From CAVVXN01 sp963772585 (lineage in GTDB: Bacteria > Planctomycetota > PLA2 > JAEUHO01): a stretch of DNA of 64,000 nt. Within the stretch, counting starts at the first letter, position 1, and every line of letters starts with the position of its first letter. Below are positions 54,272 through 61,300 of this stretch, in pieces. The stretch spans positions 620,001 through 684,000 of the forward strand of contig CAVYXV010000002.1 in NCBI GenBank assembly GCA_963772585.1, given 5' to 3'. The notes under the pieces were generated by a model. That model ran no database searches and was not told the DNA's origin. It saw nothing but the letters and a program-made list of their open reading frames with translations. A program made the translations under genes and the position numbers.

Positions 54272-54340
54272 CCAGCCCAGTCTTCGATGCGGAGGATCGG
54301 ATTCCGCCGGGGTGAAGGGAGGGCCGCGCTCGACGCTCAT
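54272..54340 (-). pseudogene. Stub of the phage-type small protein, copy 2
   Basis: ATG 54340 overlaps the preceding stop and gives MSVERGPPFTPAESDP as in copy 1, then, after a one-base shift, RIEDWAG and a stop at 54268-54270. The remaining half is gone where low-GC lipoprotein DNA begins. The gene is therefore cut at the same place relative to the lipoprotein cassette in both island copies. Confidence 0.5.
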
Positions 54341-55095
54341 CCGGTCTTCAAGACGCCGGCTGCCCGCAGGGCGGCCTCCAGGGCGTCGATGCGAGACGGG
54401 GCATCCGTGAGGCGCTCCTCGGGCTCGAGCTTGCCGCCCGAGCCGACGAAAGGCGCCTCATCCTGCGTGGCGACGACTTCGCGTGCGTCCGCCTTGGCCG
54501 CGTCCAGCGCGGTCTTCGTGTCGCGCTTGCGCTTCTCGTTGAGCACGATCAGGAGCCCGGTGCTCAGCGCCCAGGAGATTAATCCCCAGGGCGTCGTGTC
54601 CTTCGGGCCCTCGATGTCGAGGCCGGTGCCCTCGGCGTCGCGCCACGCCTGCTCAGCCTTCGAGAGGCGGTCGTTGGCGGCGGCGACGCGCGCGGCGAAG
54701 TCCTCCGTCCAGGTGCGGGCGCGCTCCGCGCGCTCCTTCGCCTGGAGCGCATCGGTGGCAGCCTCGGCAGCGCGACGGCGCGCCTGGTCGAGGTCCTCCT
54801 GCGTGGCCTCCCCGGCGGCGACCTGGCGCTCCAGGTCCGCCACGGTCGCCACGGCCGCGGCGCGGGCGGCCTCGGCCTCGGTGGCGAGACGAGCCGCCTC
54901 ACGAGTCCGGTCCTCAGCGGCCACAACGGCGGCCTGGGCTTGCTGGAGCTGGCTCGCGACGGCGGGGTCGGGAGGCGGGACGGCGGGCTTCACCCCGACG
55001 CCGAGCTCGACCCCCTGACAGGCGGCGAGGCCCGCCAGGAGGACCACGGCGGCCCCCACGTACCGGGAGCCCAGGGCGGCCCGGAGGGCGGTCAC
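54337..55095 (-). CDS. Coiled-coil lipoprotein with C-terminal membrane helix, copy 2
   Basis: 252 residues from GTG 55095; signal YVGAAVVLLAGLAACQG, coiled coil (AEAARAAAVATVADLERQVA), membrane helix WGLISWALSTGLLIVLN, basic tail EKRKRDTKTAL. It differs from copy 1 at scattered residues, mostly conservative, which suggests both have been kept under selection. GTGA overlap with the lipoprotein gene upstream. Confidence 0.65.
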   Translation of the reverse strand: MTALRAALGSRYVGAAVVLLAGLAACQGVELGVGVKPAVPPPDPAVASQLQQAQAAVVAAEDRTREAARLATEAEAARAAAVATVADLERQVAAGEATQEDLDQARRRAAEAATDALQAKERAERARTWTEDFAARVAAANDRLSKAEQAWRDAEGTGLDIEGPKDTTPWGLISWALSTGLLIVLNEKRKRDTKTALDAAKADAREVVATQDEAPFVGSGGKLEPEERLTDAPSRIDALEAALRAAGVLKTG

Positions 55096-55445
55096 GGCCG
55101 CCCCCCGTCGCCCAGCGTGGGCGCCTCGGGCGCGGCCGGCAGGGCGGCGGGGGCCTCCCCCAAGCGGCAGGCCCCGCCCGCGCAGGCCCCGTCCTGGGCG
55201 CCCTGAGGCGCCACGGCGGGCACGGCGACGGGGGCGAGCTCGGCCGCCTTGCCCGTCCGGAGCGCGTACCGGCCGAGGTCCACCCGGGCGGCACAGCCGA
55301 CCCCGTCCTCGGGGCCGGCGAAGACGCGCGCACCGCCACCGACGCCGGGCTGAAGGTCGAGCGCGCTCGACGGACCGGACTCGGACTGGCAGGCGCAGAA
55401 GAAGAGGAGCGCGCAGAGCGCGAGGAGAACGACCAGCGGGCGCAT
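55092..55445 (-). CDS. Small lipoprotein, copy 2
   Basis: 117 residues from ATG 55445 (GGAGG upstream). Signal identical to copy 1 (LVVLLALCALLFFCACQSE), mature part Gly/Ala/Pro-rich with CAGGAC. The middle differs by a short insertion (APVAVPAVAPQ). Partner of the coiled-coil gene as in copy 1. Confidence 0.6.
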   Translation of the reverse strand: MRPLVVLLALCALLFFCACQSESGPSSALDLQPGVGGGARVFAGPEDGVGCAARVDLGRYALRTGKAAELAPVAVPAVAPQGAQDGACAGGACRLGEAPAALPAAPEAPTLGDGGRP

Positions 55446-55496
55446 GAGGAGCCTCCGTGAGGAGGGGCGGCCCGCTGGAGAGGACTGCCCTTGGAA

Positions 55497-55779
55497 ACTG
55501 AGGATAGGCGTCGAGGCCGTCCGAGGAGACACGCAACGCGATCCCAGCCACGCGCCCCGCACCCGCGGCGTTCTTCCAGGTCAGCGTCACGAGAGCCTTG
55601 TGGTTCGGCGTCTGGGGGAACGCCCCCGCCCGGAAAATCCGCCCCTGCGCGATCGTCCCGCAGTGCCCGGCGTTGCCGTAGATCAGCGCGGCGACGTTCC
55701 CCAGGGCGAGCGAGAACCCGGCGCTGGTCCAGGGCGTCGCGTCGGCTGCGGTGAACGAGCGGGAGAAGAGGATCGCCAT
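55497..55779 (-). pseudogene. Phage tail-associated protein fragment
   Basis: From ATG 55779: MAILFSRSFTAADATPWTSA, LALGNVAALIYGNAGHCGTI, KALVTLTWKNAAGAGRVAGI, RVSSDGLDAYPQ. The compact beta-rich sequence looks like a virion or tail decoration domain. It has no stop of its own and reads into the lipoprotein module at 55497, so its end was lost at that junction. It starts 7 nt after the next upstream gene. Confidence 0.5.
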
Positions 55780-55786
55780 GGCCGCC

Positions 55787-56425
55787 TCACACGGTGTCGT
55801 GGGCGGGGACGTCCGCCGCCGCGATCAGGGGCTCGCCACCGCCCAGGAACCGGTAGACCACGCGGGGGCGCCAGCACTCGTGCCGGCCGTCGTCGGGGCG
55901 GCCGGGGTCGAGCGTCTGGTACTGGACGTCGGGAATTACGATCCGGACGTCCACGACGTCCCACGACGTGTCGATCGCCTCCTCGAGCTCGGCTGTGATC
56001 GTGCCGACGCCCGTGCCGATGATCGCCGTGGCGAACCCGGCGCCCGACGAGGGCTTTCGGAAGAGGACGTAGCGCCCGCCCGCGGGAACCCACCCGCCTC
56101 CTGCGGCGCCGATCGCCACGACCGCGAGGCCTGCGGCGTAGCTGCCGGCGACGTTGGCCCTGCGTTCGTCGTCGAGGCAGTAGGAGAGCGGTCCGAGGGA
56201 CTTCGCGTTGCGCCGGAGGTGCGTCTCGACGTCGAGGCAGAGGGCGTCCATGGTGGCGAGCGTGTCGAGGTCGCCGTGGTCCTCGATCGGCTCGATCACG
56301 CACTCGACGACGGGATCGCGGAGGAAGTTCGGGCTCTCGGGGTTCCCCACGGCCTTCCCCATCCCCGACACGAACTTCTGCGTGTCGGCGCGAAGCGATA
56401 CGGCGATCGATCCGATGGTGGCCAC
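55787..56425 (-). CDS. Chimeric phage protein: tape-measure start joined to a virion domain
   Basis: 212 residues. MATIGSIAVSLRADTQKFVS and GMGKA form the typical opening of a phage tape-measure protein, which should run for hundreds of residues. Instead it changes after AVGNPES to PNFLRDPVVECVIEPIEDHG, LGPLSYCLDDERRANVAGSY, a helical/Gly segment and RHECWRPRVVYRFLGGGEPL. The second part resembles a phage structural protein. The frame is open across the join. It is probably a fusion of two gene remnants. Confidence 0.5.
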   Translation of the reverse strand: MATIGSIAVSLRADTQKFVSGMGKAVGNPESPNFLRDPVVECVIEPIEDHGDLDTLATMDALCLDVETHLRRNAKSLGPLSYCLDDERRANVAGSYAAGLAVVAIGAAGGGWVPAGGRYVLFRKPSSGAGFATAIIGTGVGTITAELEEAIDTSWDVVDVRIVIPDVQYQTLDPGRPDDGRHECWRPRVVYRFLGGGEPLIAAADVPAHDTV

Positions 56426-56429
56426 TACG

Positions 56430-56825
56430 TCACGTCTCTCGCTTCGGGGTCGGGATGCCGGTCCCCGTCGTGCCCTTGCGGTGCCCCACGAGCGCCGCCG
56501 GACCCTGCGCCTCGAAGCGCTTGCGCCACCCGTACAGCGTCGTGGTCGTCACGCCCACCAGCGCCGCGAACTCCGTTGCCGGCAGCTTGCTCCGCATCCA
56601 GGCGTCGAGCAGCAGAAGCCGCTGCTCGCCCGTGAAGTTCGCCACCCGCGCGTCCTCGGGCTTCGACGTGCGGGCCGTGCGCCGCGGTGCGCCCCGGGGC
56701 CGGAAGCCTCCGGAGCCGCCGCCGCCACCCCGGCCGCTCCGCTCGCCTCCGGCGACTCCGTCGCCTCCGCCTCGCTCCTCGGCCGGGGTGCCCCCCGTCA
56801 GATCACGTCCTTCTCTCTCGTCCAT
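56430..56825 (-). pseudogene. Transposase A relic, HTH part only
   Basis: 131 residues from ATG 56825. A Gly/Arg-rich leader is followed by FTGEQRLLLLDAWMRSKLPA and LVGVTTTTLYGWRKRFEAQG, close to transposase A's LTPEQRLLMLDTWKRSG and SVLVGISPHTLYEWKRRFE. The DDE core is absent: the frame ends at 56430 beside the tape-measure fusion. Confidence 0.75.
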
Positions 56826-56924
56826 CGCTCGTCCCTTCTCCGGCCTCTGGCCGGTCCAAGGGAGAGAGCTTTATCGAAACCCATTTCCTGCCCTCAGGCG
56901 GACACCATTACGTCGAGGGGCACA
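56430..56924 (-). mobile_element. Relic of the four-gene transposon family at the island's right end
   Basis: The left end reads TGTGCCCCTCGACGTAATGG on the minus strand from 56924, recalling TGTGATCCCGACCGGAATGT of the intact element, and precedes the HTH fragment by about 100 nt. The rest of the element is missing. It ends 5 nt from the SpoIIE-type gene stop, marking the border with ordinary chromosome. Confidence 0.55.
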
Positions 56925-56928
56925 GGCT

Positions 56929-58062
56929 CTACCCATCTGGCAGGAGACTGGAGTTGCCCAAGCGCGCGACGACCATGCTCACGTCGTCCTCGGAGGGGTG
57001 CGCGCCTCGGTACCTCGAGACTTCGTCCAAGATCGCCTCCGCCACGACGGCGGGATCACGGTGACCGAGTTGGGCGAACAGGGACTTGAGCTTCTCCTCG
57101 CCCCAGATCTCCTGTCCCTTGCCGGATTCCACGACCTCGAACAGCCCGTCCGTGAAGAGGAGGAGCGTGTCGCCCGGGTCGTAGGTCGTGCTGCCGACCG
57201 AGTACTCGGAATGCGGGATCTCCATGCCGACCGGGCGGTTCGGCGTGCTCAACTCCTGAACATATCGACCTGATCGGAGCAGAAGCTGCGGCGGATGGCC
57301 GGCCGTTGCGTACTCGATCTCCCGCGCCGACAGGTCGATACGGAGGACCGCAAGAGTCATGAAGAGGCTCGTGTGCTCGAGCAGGCCCAGCATCGTGCGA
57401 TCCACGGCTTCCATGAACGGCCCGGGTCGAGTTTCCTGGAGGATCAGGCGCTGGACGAGACCGTGGATCCGACTCACCACGAGGGCGGCAGCCACGCCGT
57501 GACCCGCGACGTCACCTACACATAGGTAGAGCAGGCCCGGTCGCGGAGTGGATGCCTGGATGTAGTCGCCTCCAACGTACGTGCAGGGGATATGGCGAAT
57601 TGCCACGACCAGATCGTCTTGCGTGAGGTCGGAGGGGACAAGGCTCTCGTGGACGACCTTCGCGAGCGCCAGCTCGGCGTCCGCGAGGCACCCGAGCCTC
57701 TCCAACGTCTCGCGTTCGCCCCGTTCGACATCCACCTCGTTGCGCAACTGGGTGTAGGTCGTGTCGCGGGTCCTCTTGTTGCTCAGCGCTTCGAGTCGCA
57801 TTCGCTGGATCACGTCTTCGCTGATGATGCCCACGCGCCTCGCAGCCCCGACGATGCCCCCCCAGGCAGGCGGCGCCACGAGCGACGCGAGGAGGACGGG
57901 CAAGGGTGCGGACAGGGCGAAGGCCATGACCGGGATCGGGAGGGCGAGCACGAATCCCAGCCACAACCCAGCGTTCGCCCGCGCGTCGAAGGTCGCGGGA
58001 TCCCGCAACGCCAAGAGGAAGGCACGGCGGAAACCGGCGGACGGGTGGGTCGACTCAGACAT
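56929..58062 (-). CDS. Membrane-tethered SpoIIE/PP2C-type serine phosphatase, second paralogue
   Basis: 377 residues from ATG 58062 (AGGGA upstream). Membrane region LWLGFVLALPIPVMAFALSA and LLASLVAPPAWGGIVGAARR, helical linker, then a SpoIIE domain with TYVGGDYIQA, VGDVAGHGVAAALVVSRIHG, YATAGHPPQLLLRSG, LLLFTDGLFEVVE and EDDVSMVVARLG. Layout and membrane sequence match the gene at 35214-36542, so the two are paralogues. It is the first ordinary chromosomal gene after the island. Confidence 0.88.
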   Translation of the reverse strand: MSESTHPSAGFRRAFLLALRDPATFDARANAGLWLGFVLALPIPVMAFALSAPLPVLLASLVAPPAWGGIVGAARRVGIISEDVIQRMRLEALSNKRTRDTTYTQLRNEVDVERGERETLERLGCLADAELALAKVVHESLVPSDLTQDDLVVAIRHIPCTYVGGDYIQASTPRPGLLYLCVGDVAGHGVAAALVVSRIHGLVQRLILQETRPGPFMEAVDRTMLGLLEHTSLFMTLAVLRIDLSAREIEYATAGHPPQLLLRSGRYVQELSTPNRPVGMEIPHSEYSVGSTTYDPGDTLLLFTDGLFEVVESGKGQEIWGEEKLKSLFAQLGHRDPAVVAEAILDEVSRYRGAHPSEDDVSMVVARLGNSSLLPDG

Positions 58063-58139
58063 GTGAAGTCCCTATTCCCCGAACCGTCCAACCAAGCGGC
58101 TTCGCCCGATCCATCCACCAAGGCTACCACCCCCTCGTC

Positions 58140-58190
58140 CTCGTGGATCGACCGGACTCGTGGATCGACCGGACTCGTGGATCGACCGGA
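58140..58190 (+). repeat. Three perfect 17-bp tandem repeats
   Basis: Unit CTCGTGGATCGACCGGA, three times without a mismatch, in the gap between the SpoIIE-type gene start and the stop of the GH94 gene. It lies about 80-130 nt upstream of the phosphatase ATG and could bind a regulator, or simply be a slippage repeat. Confidence 0.75.
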
Positions 58191-58308
58191 GTGGGACCCG
58201 GTCGCCATCGCCCGGAATTGTCGTAGGAGATGCCCCGGCTCGGTACACCGGTACCGCCTCGGTAGCGCGCTGCCCGGATGCAGGGGGTAGGTCACCGGTT
58301 GGATTCGG

Positions 58309-61300
58309 CTATCCGAGTACCACTTCGACATGGTGCTCGCCAGCATCCTCCGACAGCGGTACGAGGGCATCTGCGGGGAGTTGAACTCCGTCGAGAGTGA
58401 GCCGCGTGACACCGCGACACACTGCGTTCGGATTTCGCACGGTGATGCGGTACGTGGTGCCGCCATGACGATACGCGACTTCGAATCCCTCCCAATGCCG
58501 CGGGATGCACGGATCGATGCAGAGCCCGCTGCCGCGCTTCCGGAAGCCGAGGATCCACTCCAGGCCTGCGCGGTGCAACCAGCCCGCGGCTCCCGTGTAC
58601 CACGTCCATCCTCCCCTTCCCACATGGGGAGGCTCGGAGTAGATGTCCGCGGCCACGACGTAGGGTTCCACCTTGTAGCTGCGAACATCCTCCCGACTGC
58701 CGGCGTGGTGAATGGGGTTCAGAAGCTGGAAGAGGCGGGTGGCCTCGTCGCCGTCGCCCAACTCCGCGAACGCAATCACCGACCACACCGCGGCATGGGT
58801 GTACTGAGCACCGTTCTCACGGATGCCCGGGGGGTATCCCTTGATGTACCCGGGGTCGAGGCCCGTTGCGTTGAACGGCGGGGAGAGCAGCAGGAGGAGG
58901 CTGTCCTTGCTCCGCACCAGCAGGCGCTGCACGGACGCCATCGCCTGCCGGGCGCGAGCCAGGCGCCCAGCGCCAGACAGGACCGCCCAGGACTGGGAGA
59001 TGGAGTCGATGCGGCATTCGTCGTTCACCGCCGACCCGAGAGGCGTTCCGTCGTCGAAGTAGGCACGGCGGTACCACTCTCCATCCCATGCTTCCCGCTC
59101 CAGAGAGGCCTCCAAGGCGGCTGCCCTCGTGCCCCACCGGGCCGCACGCTCTCCGTCCGACCGCAACGCTGCGATCTTCGCGAACTCCCGCAGATTCACC
59201 AGCAGGAACCACCCGAGCCACACGCTCTCTCCCCGGCCCTCGCTGCCCACGCGGTTCATTCCGTCGTTCCAGTCGCCGCCGCCGATCAGGGGCAGGCCGT
59301 GGCTACCCGCCGCGAGGCTCCGATCCAGTACCCGCGCGCAGTGCTCGTAGAGCGTAGCCCGATCCTCGGACTCCGCCGGCTTGAAGTACGCCTCCTGCTG
59401 GTCGGCGTCCAAGCGTGGTCCCTCGAGCCACGGGACGGACTCGTCGCAAATCGACGAGTCACCCGTCGTCCGCAGGTACTGCGCCACGGCATAGGCGAGC
59501 CACAGCCCGTCGTCGGAGATCCGCGTGCGCACCCCCCGGCCCGACGGAGGGTGCCACCAGTGCTGCACGTCTCCTTCCCTGAACTGACGCGACGCGGCGC
59601 GCAAGAGGTGCTTCCGGGTGACATCGGGCCGGGTCCCCGCGAAGGCGAGGACGTCCTGCAACTGATCGCGGAAGCCGTATGCCCCTCCGGATTGGTAGAG
59701 CGCGGTACGGGCCCAGATTCGGCAGGACAGGGTCTGGTAGAGCAGCCATCGGTTGAGCATGAGGTCCATGGCCCGATCGGGCGTCTTCACCTGTACGGCC
59801 TCCAGCACACCGTCCCAGTACCCCCGGATCTCCGCAAGGACCGCGTCGCAGCTCCTTGCCCGATAGCGCTCGATCAGGGTGCGGGCCTCCTCACGACTCC
59901 CACCCTGCCCCAGAAGAAACCGGATCTCCGCTCGCTCACCGGGCTCCAGTTCGAGACGCGTCTGCAGCGCGGCGCACGGATCCAATCCAGCGCCGGTCCT
60001 CCCGGAGAGCCGCCCCCCACGGTCCACGGACTCCGGATGGGCTAGACTCGCGTTGCGACCCAGGAATTCCAGACGGTCACCCGTCCAGGACGTCTGGAGC
60101 CCCCCAAGGTCGGCGAACGCCACCCGATCCGCGAATTCCTCGTTCCAAGCGCTGCGCGCGAACATGGCCTTGGTCGAAGGATCGATGTCCGTGACGACGA
60201 AGGGGGCGGACCCCGGACGCCCCACGCCGAGTACCCACTCGGCATAGGCAGTGACCGAGAGCCGACGACGCCGATCGGACCGGTTCTCCAGCACCAGCCG
60301 GGAGATCTTGACGGGGTCGTCGAGCGGCACGAACACGAGGAGCTCCATCGCGATGCCGCGCGACGTGTGTTCGAATCGGCTATACCCCTGACCGTGCCGG
60401 ATGACATACGGGGAGGCTTCTTCACGGATGGGGAGGCACGTGGGGCCCCAGACTCGCCCGTCATCCTCGTCCCGCACGTACATCGTCTCGCCGGGCGCGT
60501 CGCCAACCGGGTCGTTGCTCCACGGCGTCAGCTTGTTCTCACGGCTGTTCACGGACCACGTGGGTCCGGAGCCGGACTCCGAGACATGGAACCCGAATCC
60601 CTGGTTGGCGACCACGTTGATCCAGGGAGCCGGTGTCCACTGCCCCTTTTCGAGTACGGTCACGTACTCGAGTCCGTCCGGGGTGAACCCCCCCAGGCCG
60701 TTGAAGAACTCGAGGGTCGGCTCGGGGAGGGAAACGGCGTCCGCCGGCGCGTCGGGTGCATGGGGCCGAGGAGGCGGCGCCGCCGGCCTTTCCAGGCGGG
60801 ACACCTGCTCGGACAGGGCACCCCCGCCGGCCAGAATCAGTACGCGCGCCGCCGAGCGCAGCAGGACGAGATCGGCTTCGGACAGACGGTCCTCGCGCAG
60901 GACCAAGACCTCCCCCTGCTGCCCGTGCGTCTCATGTCCGGTCGCGGTCCGGCTCGCCCGCACCATGGCCTCGACCGCCTCCTGGAGATCCTGCGAGTAG
61001 GAAGCCCCCTTCGCGTTCAAGACGACGAGGTCGGACGACACGCCTCGCAGGCGCCAGTACTCGTGCGCCCGCAGGAGCTGCCTCACGACACTCCGATCTT
61101 CGCCCGCTTCGATCTGGACCACGACGATGGGCAGATCGCCCGAGATGCCCAGGGACCAGAGCCCGGACATCCCCTTGCGGTTCATCGACAACACCCTGGG
61201 CGACGCGCGCAACGTGGGGTCGGCGTACAGAAGCCGATTGGCAAGACGCTGGAACAGGTGCGCCTCCTCCTGGCCGATCCCAAGGTGTGGCAGTTGGGCC

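Larger units (their letters stand above)
54274..55500 (-). repeat. Phage-derived three-gene module, copy 2
   Basis: Second copy of 44945-46183, same orientation. The coiled-coil genes are both 252 residues long and the lipoproteins 115 and 117. Homology stops abruptly near 54274 (low-GC cassette) and 55500 (a different phage fragment). Confidence 0.75.
39085..56924. mobile_element. Composite genomic island next to tRNA-Arg
   Basis: From the tRNA 3' end to a transposon relic beside the SpoIIE gene, this ~17.8 kb holds two tandem diverged versions of one plan: integrase, RHS or RHS-like tip, low-GC lipoprotein, then convergent phage-type fragments. No housekeeping gene lies inside. Two stretches (about 43960-44810 and 52410-54270) drop well below the ~70% GC of the flanks; 44041-44100 is 52% and 53641-53700 is 43%. 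A second copy of the tRNA 3' end was not found by eye, so the right attachment end is unknown. Confidence 0.75.

Noticed and set aside
54337..55779. A 480-residue reading through the tail fragment, lipoprotein gene and coiled-coil gene
   Set aside because: The middle is an out-of-frame reading of the lipoprotein gene; the real coiled-coil gene has its own GTG with a coupled overlap.
39008..56924. A second copy of the tRNA-Arg 3' end as an attR site
   Set aside because: Looked for GTTCGAGTCC plus CGGGGATACCA along the island and found none by eye.
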